From NCBI GenBank assembly GCA_037957365.1, contig JARHVA010004252.1, positions 1,014,501 to 1,078,500 of the forward strand: a stretch of 64,000 bases of DNA. Direction: 5' to 3'. A program made the position numbers and the translations under genes. Numbering within the stretch: the first letter of the stretch is position 1; each line of letters starts with the position of its first letter. Of this stretch, positions 9,559 to 21,179 are shown piece after piece. This DNA is from Torreya grandis (Eukaryota; Streptophyta; Pinopsida; Cupressales; Taxaceae). A model generated the notes under the pieces. That model saw nothing but the letters and a program-made list of their open reading frames with translations. It searched no databases and was not told where the DNA came from.

Positions 9559-12078
9559 GCCCATGCTATCTTATTTAAATATGTACATGTTGTATAGTCC
9601 CTTTGTGTTTTATTTCCCTATTTAGGGTTATGTTTGTATAGCTTGTGTTTTTTACTTTTCTTCCCTTATTATATTCAGGTGCCTTATTATAATTTTATTC
9701 ACCCATGGTGTGTTTTCCTTGCCTTTGTTTCAAACTCTCTGACTCCATGGCCCAATTGATAGGCATCTAGTTTAATGTTCTGTGTACCCAGTAGGGGTCC
9801 ACATCCTTGAGTAAGAGATGATGTTGGAGCCCATGTATACACCATGTAATTTATGCCTTGCTCAACATCAAAATATTTGGGAGATTTTTGGTAAGTCCTT
9901 TATCTTGTCTTTGCTTGGTGAAGGTGTTATTTCCCTTAGAATTTTTGGGCCTTTTGTACAAACACAATGTTCAATTGAAATAGGTTTTTATATTTTTTAT
10001 CTTGGATAAAAAGTACAAAGACTTATTTCCATCAAACATTTTATCTCCTACAAAAGTTTCAAAGGAATTCAATGTATTATTAATTTTGGGCTAAGTGTTT
10101 TAAAAATGTTTTGAAGGGCTATTTCATTTGTTTTGGGTCATTTATTTCAGACTTTTTATCTGTGGTAAATTTTTTGAAGGGCACCTATCCTTCAAGCATT
10201 TTTACCACACAAAAAGACTAAAGGAATTATAAGGTCATTTATTTCAGCCAAAGGTACTTCCCATAAATCCCAAAAGGTCATTTTACCTTAAATTTTTTTT
10301 TAAAGGATCATTTCCTTCAGGCATTTTACCTTTGTAAAATTCTCGAACGGAGATTTTGAAGGGTCATTTTGCCTTTAAAAAATATCTGAAAGATTTTTTC
10401 CTTTGGGAATTTTTCCCTTTATAAATTCTTGAAGGTTGTCTAAAAAATGTTTGAAAGATAATTCTATATTTTGAGGACACTTACACAAATCCTTAATGGC
10501 ACTTTCAGAAGGTGGAGGGCACTTTCAATAGTTTTGAAAGACACTTTCAAGAGTTTAAAGGACCATTCCAAAATTCCAAAGGGAATTTATGTAAATATAA
10601 TGTGTTTCAATATCTTTTTTGGTGGTTCCATGGTAGGGAGATTCACTATGAAAATTTAAAAATGGATCCAAGTCTCTTTGCATACATTGAATCTTTTCCT
10701 TGTGCTCGAAGAAGAAATGTCAAGTTTACAAGATCTAACGCCTCTCACTTCATTATACCCCTTGATTGGATGACATGAAAGAAGCCCAAAAATCCTAAAT
10801 CCTTCAGTCAATGAACCAATCCCATGCCATCACAAAGATCATGATCAATGGTTCATGATCACTCACACAAAATGATCTGATAGAGTGAGGATGATGTTGA
10901 AATGTCAAAAGGCCAAATAAGTCCCATGAGGATGATAAGTTCCATAAAATTGGGGACTCAAATAGAGATCAATGACCCATGGGCCTTCCCTAAAGGTTTG
11001 AAAGGTCAAAGTTTCAAAGCCCTGAAAAGTTATCATGTGGCTAAAAGAGAAAAGTTTTGGGGCCTTGGATGAAATTGCCATGTTGCACCTTCAATGTGCT
11101 TTGGTGACTGAGGTGAGGAATTACCTGATGAGCTAAATAAAATACATGTGGCTATCTTAGGGGAATTATAAGAATTTATCCTATGAAAATGTTAGGTCAA
11201 ATTATTTAAATTTATAAGGTAATGACTTGTTCATTTCCTTTTACAAGTAATGAGTGCATTTTTAGGGATCGAAAGGATCTTACACCCTTCCTCGTATTAA
11301 GAAGGATGGTGCAAAGGTGAAAAGTTGGTCGAGAGTTTGAGCTAGAATCTAATTTATACACATTTTAGGTCCTCAAGGTTTTATAAGCTCTGAGCCCTTT
11401 TTGAATATTGCCTCACTTACCTTTTAGTGGGCAAGGTATAAAAGGTCTCCAAATCCCAAGTGCCTAGATTTGTAAAGTAAAGTAGTCAAATGGTAGGTCC
11501 TCAAGGTTTTTAAAGCTCCATGACCTTTTTGAAGATTACCTCACTTACATTTTAGTGGGCAAGGTGTAAAAAGTCCTCAAAATCTCAAAAAGAACTAGAA
11601 TGAAAAGATTGCTTATATAGATCTATCTATTTTAAGGAGGATTTCCTAGTACAAAGGAAACATTTACACCTTCTCCTTCCTCTTTCAAAAGAAGCTCAAA
11701 TGAATAAAAATGGTAGTTGGTAAATAGCCATTATGTTTCAAAGAATTAATGGCAACCCTAATTTTAAATGCAAAGGATTATAATTAAGCATTTGCCTTCA
11801 TTCACATTTATCTTTTGCATTCAAAGATTTATTTGCATCTTCAAGCTATTTGTGTGCCCTAGCTACATGCAACACGAAATTTATCTATCTAATGAGTGAT
11901 TATGGAAAATTCTTCAAAGTTTTTTAGCATCAATTATGTACATCCCTTTAGATTATTAGTAAGTGTTCTTCTAGCTCCTTGTATTATGTCCTTTTAAGGG
12001 GTTTGAAGGTATTTAGAGGGTGATTAGAGTGAATAATTTGTTCAAGTTTAATGTATTACAATAGAGAGCTAAGAAATA
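9559..12078 (+). other. Non-coding stretch after element A pol
   Basis: No gene is seen. The first 250 bases may be A's 3' untranslated region, with a weak purine run (cagtaggggtcc, 9790-9801). About 10000-10600 is T-rich with recurring 'gaagggcatttt/ttcaag' phrases. A near-duplicate pair lies at 11367-11587. Short open frames here (for example 9818-10009 and 10471-10778) show no family resemblance. No LTR pair could be matched to the left end of A. Confidence 0.5.
11367..11587 (+). repeat. Direct duplication, units about 93 bp, offset 128 bp
   Basis: The block at 11367-11459 is repeated at 11495-11587. Both contain 'aggtcctcaaggtttt', 'cctcacttac' and 'ttttagtgggcaaggt', separated by about 35 bp of unrelated sequence. 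Confidence 0.8.
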
Positions 12079-15000
12079 ATGACTTCTTCTATAACATCTA
12101 TGAAGAGAAACATCATTTTTGTTTTAGATAAAATCAAGGATACAGATATTTAATGGTTGGACTTTGTAACTTTATTGAATGTTTTTCAATAACAAAACCC
12201 TCTATTAGTCTCAAATCTTGGCATGAGTTATATTGCCCCTATAATAACATTTACCCTGGCTACCCCATACCTAAAACTAATAATTACATGTGCTAGAGTG
12301 TATCAACCAGATACTAGGACTATGGTCAATATAATTCAATCAGTTGTTTTCTCTTTTACTCCTTTGGCCCTTAACACCATGCATGGTATTTGTCCCCAGC
12401 CTAAAATTATCACACTCTCCCTAGAGGAATTCTAGGAATATGTAGACAAGAATGATAAAATGATATGGGACATTGATAAATCTTACTAGCTAGTCAAGAA
12501 AAGGCAAAAGGTATCTAGAATGTCTAAGAGTCTGAAACAAGTAGAATTTAGGGAATTTCCCCAATACATGATTACCATGGCAGATACAATTTATGGGATG
12601 CCCACCATAGAGAATTTTGAGCCTTAGATGTTTGTCATTTAAATTTATGTGTTGGTGTAGTAAAATAAGATGGATTAGGCCAAAATATTAAGTGACAACA
12701 TGCACAAATAGATGATGTAGCTTTAGGTTACAATCCACTAAGAGGAGGAGTTCATAAGTAAATTCTACATGTACTCCTACCTAATGTATACCTAGTACAT
12801 AATAAGATATTTCATAGGATCACTAGTAATCCCATTAGAATTAGGATATATGAGACTTATCCAAATATAATTCTAGATGGCTTTAAATAAAACTTATGCA
12901 AAGTTTATAATTTTTTGTTCAATACTATGATGAGTGTCTTCTATCCTCTAAGAAGCCTTAACAAGATGTCTAATTGGTCCATATAAACCATTGATAATTA
13001 TGGTTCCTCATATATTTAGTTTATAATATTCACTTATATATTAATAAGTGGCTAATCAAGGTCTCCATATAAACTATTGAGATACCTGGATGATCAACTA
13101 GTAGTGATGGAGTTGAGATGACAAATGGTGCACTCACATGAAATGATAGCAACAAAGAAGGTAAATAATCCCTTCAATTTTTTAGTTGAAATTATATAGT
13201 ATTTATGTCCTTCTATTGCCAAGGCCAAGGGATTAGAGTAAGAGATGGGCCAATATATGATTGGAAAGATACCACCCAGGCTAAACTATGATATCAGATG
13301 GTGGGTGAACAGAACAACAGGTGTGATTTTGTATCAATCTCATTATGAATACATCTTATCTGATTGCACTACCAAGGAAGACATAAAAAAGTTAGACTTT
13401 ATAAGGATAATAGTGAAAGAAGTCACCACTTATAATATATCTTCCATCCTAAAGGACATCGAGGATGATTACAAAACACCATCTAAAAATTACAATCAGT
13501 GCAATATTAAAACCCAAGCCATCTCAAAGGTGGATTTCACTACTAAAGAAAATGATTATATATCATAGAGGGCCATATCAATCATGAAAATAACCTTCAA
13601 GTGGTTAAAGGAACATGGGGTTGATCTTAGTGCCTATGGCACCCCTACCCTATCATAACTTAGATAAGTTTAGGAGTTAAATAGTTTCCTCCTAGTTTAT
13701 AGTGGTGTTCCCTTATCTCCACCACCAATGGTGAAGGGCAAAGGAAAAAGTAATGTTGGTGATGTTCACTTCAATGATCCAATTGATGTGGAGTCTTTAT
13801 CCACATCATAGTCTAAGGTGCAACTATATTGTTCAAAGTTAATAAGTTTGGCTATGAATTGGGAGAAGATTACCATTAGGGAAGTTACACTGGTTGGTAA
13901 TACCCCGATAACCATTACATCAAAAGGATCCCCAATGGTACTAGCCATCCTAATAGCCATCTTAGTATTCAGTTCAAATACTGTTCCACTTGCTCCACCC
14001 ATGGCTCCACCAGCATAATAGCCAGTAATTGTCCTTCCTGTGACTTACTCAAGGAAGAGAGGATGTGAAGAATAGGTAGACCAATCCAAGTAGAAAAGAG
14101 TCAAGATGGATATACATCCTCCGATTGGTATTCCTAAGAAAAGGAAGGAGTTTGTATTAAAGGGCCTACATTCTAAGGAACTACCCTTGAAAAAGAAAGA
14201 GGATTAATCCTTGTATGCTCAAAGGTTAAGAGATATGAGTGAAGAAGAAGATGAAAATGAAGATAGACCCATTGTTGAGGTGATGAATTAACAATGAGCA
14301 TTCACTCCTCCACAAGTGAAAATTGGGTAGAGAACTCTAAGGGAAAGACCCTAGACCCTAGTAAAGGTCCCAATGGTTAGTTTATTTATAGAAGTGGGTC
14401 CTTAATGAGTGAAAGGTAAGGTTGATGATGAATAAATTATACCATCTAGTGATCTTATTTATTTTGAATATGTTTTATAATTTGGGGTTGAGGTGGCCAT
14501 TCAATTTTAGGTCCCTCAATAAAAATAAATGCTCTCATTAGGTACAAAAACATTTATTAAAAATATCATCACCTAACCACCGATCTAGGATAATCAAGAT
14601 GAAGTTAAATAAATGAATAAATATAATGATAAAACTAAGGTGGAACTAAAGAATAATATTCAAGCCACCACTAATCATGAAGTGGTGGTTCAATAAGAAG
14701 GCCCACAAGTAGATCTAGTAGTATCACCGATTCTCCCTTCCCCTCCAAAGGTGTTAAGTTCAACAACAGAGAAGAAGGAAAGTATAAAAAAATGTGGGGG
14801 AGTAAACTTATAAATGGGTATCCCTACCCATATGGAGATAAATAAGGAATTGGACCAATCTAATAAAGGTGTTGAAGAGGGTATACTAGGTAATATTACC
14901 TTATTTAAAGTACCTCAATGTCTCCTTCTTTGTATTAAAATTCATGGCCCAATCCTAAATAAAGGTCTAGATGTGTTGATTGGTGGAGAGTTTCCTAAAG

Positions 15001-16540
15001 GCAACAAGAAAGCCACCATAGTCTCATCTCTACCTATATCTTAGGTGGATAAAGAATGTGAAGCAGTTATGAAACCTTTTAGTCAATAAGTAGTTCAAGG
15101 GATCTCCATTGAGAAATTGATTAAGGAGCCTCACCAATTTAGAGGAAATAGAGCCACACATTTAAGGAGGACCCATAGTGAACAAAGAAGGTGGCAAGGA
15201 GTTGGAGAGAGAAGAATACATTAAATAGTTTATGTTGAGTCCATAGCCCATTCTTGTGGAACTTCCTACACTAGGTAATTTGATGACACCACCTTACACT
15301 ATCTCAAGGCCTTCATCAATATATACTACATCAATGGGATTTTAGACTAGAACCCTTCTCTATTTTGAGGAAAATTTTAAATAGAAGGACATCATGAGAA
15401 ACATTGGGGATATTGATGTGGTAAATATTAGTCAGGTGTATAAGGCCAAACCCCTCAAGAAGGTGAAGACACACTCCAGGACCACATTCACTACTATAGG
15501 AGAAATAAATGTGGAAATATCCATTCCCCAAAAAGGTGATTTAAATAAAGATGATCCCCTTAAGAGTTAGACTATTTACAACTATAATCTAGGGGAGCCA
15601 TCAAGGAATAAGCTAAATCACAACTCATAGGTTTTGGTGAACATGGTGGCCCATCAAATGGACAAGGACAAAACCACCATATAGGAGTTAAAGGCACAAA
15701 ATTAGGCTATGATCTAGTACTTAAGAAACATACTAAGTGAGGATAAGGTAGTAGATCCAAATACTAGTGTTACTCTTGAGAATCATCTCTTCTCATTAAA
15801 ATCATTTGATTTTATTTAAAATTAATGATTTGAAATCTAAAATAAGGGCAACAAAAAATGGTAAGAGGATTTACACACCAGGGACAAATAAGTAGTCCAC
15901 TCAACATTGAAATGCTTGAAAAATATAGTGGATAACAAGATGGATTGTGATGCCTAAATGATTATTTATGAGATAGACATTAAGAATTGGGAAGGAGTCT
16001 AATATAAAATGGTTGAAATATGCAAGATGGGTACAGATGTTTGGATAGAAAAAAGGTTCATTACTCCCAGTGATCACAAGAATCCTAGAGAATGTCAACT
16101 AGCAATCAAACATTATTTGGTGATGCTCAAAGATGGCATCTTCAAATTGAAAGGAGAAGAGCAGTCCCTCAAGACTAAAATAAGAGAGATAGATTATACA
16201 CTCAATAATTTGGTAATCCTTGATGGTACAAGTGATTTGAAGGAAGAAACAATACACACAACTCTAAAAAGCCTCATTGATGCACCATAAGAGTCATTTG
16301 ATGTTGAAAAAATAAAGCAATTAGTGTCACTAGAGAAGTCTTGTGAACATCTTAAGGAGCTCAATGGGCAAAAGTAAACCATGCTTCAAAATATTGTGGC
16401 CTAGATTGAATAATACCAAGTGAAATTCAAATATAAAGCAAGTATATATCAATGGAATCTTGATCCTATGTTGGAAGGAAATAAAAAGTATAGGAATAAA
16501 ATGGTAAAAGATTTCATCATCTAGATCAACTCTGGGTTAT
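12079..16540 (+). pseudogene. Large decayed ORF of unknown function, probably retrotransposon-borne
   Basis: I do not recognise the protein. From ATG 12079 one frame runs to about 12930 with only TAA/TAG interruptions and no frameshift. It includes TPYLKLIITCARVYQPDTRT and HGICPQPKIITLSLEEF. Other coherent stretches are 13245-13568 (RWWVNRTTGVILYQSHYEYI), a basic patch near 14100 (HPPIGIPKKRKEFVLKG) that could be a nuclear localisation signal, an acidic run SEEEDENED near 14240, 14814-15044 (CIKIHGPILNKGLDVLIGG), and a Lys/Glu/Gln-rich, coiled-coil-like C-terminal part (15950-16430). It follows A's pol on the same strand at a distance of 2.5 kb. Element B carries an ORF of similar size and layout upstream of gag. 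It may be ORF1 of another element, or an extra 3' ORF of A. Confidence 0.55.
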
Positions 16541-17880
16541 AACTAGATATTTTATTTTTTCTAAGCTGGTACCACTTCTTTGTTCTCTTCCCTCCCTTCT
16601 TATTTCTTATCATTTCCCACTAGGAAAATATTGTACTTGGCCCATTAGTGACATGTCCCTTTCAATTAGTTTTTTTGTAATCATGTGGATAGGAAAGGGA
16701 CATTTTTGTTTGTTATACAAGTGGACAAAGGTTTTGTTTTGTCCCTTGTGAGATCTTCCTCCACGTAGATAACTAGAAAATATGTTGCCTAGGAGGAGGA
16801 TGAATCTTGAAATCATCATAGGAAAATGAGTAGATTTGAGGAATCATGTTTGTTATAAGGTTTAATAGACTTCAGGTCCATGAAAGAATTTTCTAGTTGG
16901 AGCATATTTAGGAATATACGAGGCTTAGCTCAATTATATAAGTAAAGGGGGTTTATCCCTTCACAAGGGTTGATTAAATTTTTAAGTCAAGAGCTATAGC
17001 CTTGAAGAATTTTCTCTATGTAATATTTTTGGTTCCAAATTAACTTTTAATATAAAATCATTGGCAAGATTTGAAAGCATTAGATGTGTCTTCCTTGTCA
17101 TAGAATTGTCTTACATAGTGTTAGGTTATACATTATTCAAAACACATTATATTTTGTTTCCATTCAATTGACTAATGAAATATGTTCATGGTTTCCATTC
17201 TCTTCCTATTTTTGAAGTGAAGTGCTATGTTTTACACGCTTATTAGATTGGTTATCTAGTGTATTCATCTTTATGGTAGTCATTTAGAGATTATATATAG
17301 GTTATAAAATCCTTTCTACTCTAAGATTTGGGAATAGGGTGTTGATAACATTTTTAAGGGTAGTCATAGGATCAAAGATTTAGTTGGAAGGGGTTATTTA
17401 AGGATATCATTTGTGCATGATTTCATTTCATTTGTTTATGATCTACAATGCATTTGTTGGTGATGATGATCTAGCAGTTTAGTGAATTTCTTTGTGTTCA
17501 TTCATTAACCCTCCGCTTTCTTTTCTATTAGTTGACAAATCTTGTCCTACCCTGTATATAACACACCCTTATATATCTAAAGTGTTATTTGCCTTCATAT
17601 ACATAAACATTGTATCCATATCATGTGTCTATGTTTCATGAATTAAATATCAACATTGTAATCTCTTATTCAGCCCCTCTATTATTGAATATTCTTTAGA
17701 ATGAATGTTATAGTCACATTTATATATGTTTTTAGTAGATTGTGTCTAACTTAAAATAATTCTTCATCTTGTGTGACAACCTTTCCTAGATGGAGTGAGT
17801 AATCTTGGTTGTGTTTTGGTCATATTTACATTCCCTTGTGCCCATAATCTCCATGGAGTTTGAATTATATAATTTTTCCA
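16541..17880 (+). other. Non-coding stretch with a purine tract, possible LTR remnant
   Basis: No coding region is recognised. A purine run 'aagtaaagggggttt' at about 16941-16955 looks like a polypurine tract, but no clear TG-starting LTR follows. 'tatatatag'-like and 'cctgtatataacac' sequences (about 17292 and 17550) are TATA-like. The segment separates plus-strand material from minus-strand element B. Confidence 0.35.
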
Positions 17881-18279
17881 TGTGGGAAAGCTACCCCATA
17901 GGTCCTCTCACCTTGGTTTAGGTAGAGCTGAAATTAGTGGGGAGAAAACCATACCCTTTATAGGTGCATTCTCAATCATTTTATCTCTTTGGTCCATTCT
18001 TGATGTCAAACCCTTCCTTGGATACAATGACATATTAGCAAGTATTCCATCTTTTATTTCCATTTATCTCAAATGTGCAAGGTTGAGTGAAAGAGGTGTA
18101 CAACTAGGAACCAACACTTCCCACTCACTTTGGGAACTTTAACTAATTCAACTAGCTTGTCTTGATCAAATAATATTTATAAGGTGATCATGCCTTTGGG
18201 AATTTTATTTGCATACAATTGTATAACCTTGTCATCAACTTTGTCTTCATTAAGGGAATTCTCATTGACCTCATCAATG

Positions 18280-18810
18280 ATGTGAGACTTGAATAATATT
18301 GAGTTACTCATGAGCTCACTTATTTGTTTATCATCATTAAATACTTACAGGTGGTTAACATTGTCATAAATTGAGGGACATAAGACTAATTCAATTCTCA
18401 TATTTTCTAATTTGGAAGTTTTATCTAACATAAGGTTGGATACATCTGAATCTAGTTCATTAGCATACTATTTTTCTTCTCTAGTGATTGAAACAATGTT
18501 GAAAGCATCAAATTACTCCATCAAGTCCCATACTCTAAACTTGTATTTCTTAAGATATGACAATTTGCATTGGTACTTAATTCTAACCTAATTAACTACT
18601 AATTTTGAATCACCATATAATATTAGTTATTTAACCTTATGCTTGATAACAAATAATAATCCTAAAATTAATGATTCATACTCTACCAAATTATTGGTGC
18701 AAGGAAGTTGAAGTTTGTAAGAAGCATTATATTATTTCCCGATGGTATTGACTAAAAACATTCCCAATCCATATCCATATTTGCATCTAGCACCATCAAC
18801 ATATAATTTC
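18280..18810 (-). pseudogene. Extra RNase H domain of element B, directly after protease
   Basis: One minus-strand frame reads LYVDGARCKYGYGLGMFLVN, CTNNLVEYESLILGLL, LILYGDSKLVVN and FDAFNIVSITREE, with five stops, all TAA or TAG, and no frameshift. The catalytic D (YVDGA, 18795-18797), E (VEYES) and D (YGDS) are present. The fourth acidic position (YANEL, where relatives have YADxL) is Asn. The order protease then RNase H is the same as in element A, so the arrangement is not an accident of one copy. Confidence 0.8.
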
Positions 18811-18829
18811 TAAAGACCAGGCATAGTAT

Positions 18830-19375
18830 GAGAGTCTTTAAAGTTACATACCCAAGGAGTGTCAAGAGTGTAGACTCCTAAATCATAAATAACCATGTTG
18901 ACAATTTCATTAAAAACATTGTATTTAGTGATTTTTTGCTTCATATTTGGTTCCCTTTCAATCCTAATTTTATTAGCAACTCCCCTCCATGGTAGCCACA
19001 TGTGAGAATAGTCAGTTGACATGTATCCATTCAAATATTTGATCCAATCTCTATTGAGTAAAATACTATAAGAATTTGAAATGTAAACCACTTTAATATC
19101 TAATAATTATTGTATCCTTGATCCAACACAATATAAATATGCACATTTAATAATTCACCAATTACTTTAACTCTAGATTTGTCTAATTGAGTAACTACTC
19201 TATTAGACTTAATTGGAATTAAGTCCAGCTTCTCACAAATAACTTTGGGAATGATATTTGTAGATTCAATTGAATATAACAAATAATTATGTATTTTTTT
19301 ACCAAAAAATATAATTGTTATTAATAAATGTGGGACCTCTACTTTGTTCTTATACATCACTACATTTGCATTTAT
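18830..19375 (-). pseudogene. Aspartic protease of element B
   Basis: Two minus-strand frames (19360-19100 and 19091-18810) carry the family pattern: VEVPHLLITIIFFGKKIHN, then the active-site segment LLYSIESTNIIPK, VICEKLDLIP and VKVIGELLNVHI, followed by NSYSILLNRDWIKYLNGYMS, which matches the SYxxLLGRxW signature near the C-terminus. The active-site aspartate is Tyr (19274-19276) and the glycine is Glu, so it is inactive. Confidence 0.75.
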
Positions 19376-19839
19376 AGCCTTTTATGATTTACTAGGTTTT
19401 TTGCTTAAAGATTCTATCAACAAGTCTCTTTGTTCAGTTATTTGAGTCAATTAATGTAAAGTGATATTAGATTTAATTTTTTTTTATCCTCTACAATATT
19501 ATATCAACTCATAGTATAATAACTATATGATTCAACATTATTTCTAGAGTTTCTTCCCTTTGGAGGTTCAGGATTATTATTTGCTTTAGGATCAAGAGGA
19601 GTATCAAAGTTGTTTGGTGGAGTTGAACCTGTCAATGGTTGATTTTTTTCTCTATTACTTAATGGATAAGTCTTATTTATATATTATTGAAAATCATGAA
19701 TCTCCTCTGGTGTATCCTTAGGCTCATTCTCATCTTGGAATGGAAAAGTAAATGTTTCCACCATGAGAGTTGTGTTAGTATATTTAGATGACTTTGAATA
19801 ACTAGATGTACCTATAGAATTATATTTTTTAGGAATATC

Positions 19840-20513
19840 TTAAAATGTATATAATTCATGTTGAAAATATTTAAAATTATTAAAAAATTCTATACAATCT
19901 AATTCACCATGATCTGAAGTGTTATGAACTATGCAATAATCAACTAAAGCTATATCACAAATATTCATGTCAGACATGTTTTTATTTCTAGATGAATCAT
20001 TATTATTATGTTTTATATTGTTGTTTCCATTATGAAACCTATTTTTAGGTCTATTAAACCTCTGATAATAATAATTTATATTAGATCTTTCCCCATTATT
20101 ACTTACTTTTCTTTGCAACAAAATAAAATCAGTGTTCAGGTTTTGAACAATTTTAAGTATGGAGTCATTTTCATTATTTGGTGCCTATGAATTCTGAAAT
20201 TGAGTAATAATACTAAATTTTAGATCCATATTTATTTAAATTATGGATGTGATCCACATGCAATGTTATTTAATAATCCTAGGTTTTCACTAGGATGAAC
20301 ATGATTGAAAGGTAATTGGTTTAAAAATGGTGTTTGATTCAAAGTAAACATGTTATCATTAACATTTATAATGAAATTAAATGTAGGGAAATTATGATTA
20401 AAATTATGAATATAATATGTTAATTGACCTTGGGGTTGCATTTTATCACTAATTTTTACAGCGTTAGCATAGGTTAAGGCTAATTTATTTATAACTCTTA
20501 CAACTCTTTTCAA
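19840..20513 (-). pseudogene. gag: gag C-terminal part with an intact CHHC knuckle, element B
   Basis: Open frames at 20513-20241 and 20121-19840 are Asn-rich, as in plant Gypsy nucleocapsid regions. The latter ends in YCIVHNTSDHGELDC, a C-x2-H-x4-H-x4-C zinc knuckle (19935-19894) with all four metal ligands intact. The same spacing occurs in element C, where both cysteines have become Tyr. The role would be binding of the element RNA. Confidence 0.7.
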
Positions 20514-20539
20514 AAATACAAAAGTTATTGGATCTAAAG

Positions 20540-21060
20540 AATCCTTGTAAATTTATAAATATAATAATTCATTAGGCATATAGGGAGTATGATAAACATA
20601 TTATATAATATAGCATTAAAATCTCTAATGGTCTCATCTAAATATCTCTTCATAGTAGTGAATTGTTGATAAATGACACAAGGATTGATGATCTTTCCAA
20701 ATTGATCAATGAAAATACTATTAAAATCATTCCAAATAATAATGTAATTCTAGAGAAGGTTAAGAAACCAATCATATGTTATATCTTTTAAAATGAAAGG
20801 AAACAATATTTAATCAACATCTTCATGAATAACATTCAACAATCTTAAATCAACCTTAAAATACTTGATATGTTCTTCAAATATAACCACACCAATAAGA
20901 CTGAAAAAAGGTAAATACTTCTTAGGATTTATAGGTAAATTATGTACCTAACTAGGCACATTGATGGAAGATCCACCTAACCATGCCATACATTGATAAG
21001 GATTGAACATAGGATCACCAAGAACAAGTGAATTAGGTTGAGATTTAGAAACCCTATGAT
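20540..21060 (-). pseudogene. gag: gag capsid domain of element B
   Basis: A single minus-strand frame reads FNPYQCMAWLGGSSINVPS, NPKKYLPFFSLIGVVIFEEH, LLNVIHEDVD, FPFILKDITYDWFLNLL, WNDFNSIFIDQFGKI and MKRYLDETIRDFNAIL. This is the classic plant gag order: target binding start, EEH helix, HEDV, YxWFxxL, WxDFxxxFxxQFG, DETIRDFN. It contains three TAA/TAG stops and no frameshift. Confidence 0.8.
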
Positions 21061-21179
21061 TACCTTTATCTGCTCTTACATTCTTATGAATATCCAAAGA
21101 AAGGAGAGGTAGTCTTGTCTTAGAACTTGACCTAGTCCTTATTCTTGGCAGTTATATCTTGTAAACTTTGAATCCTATT

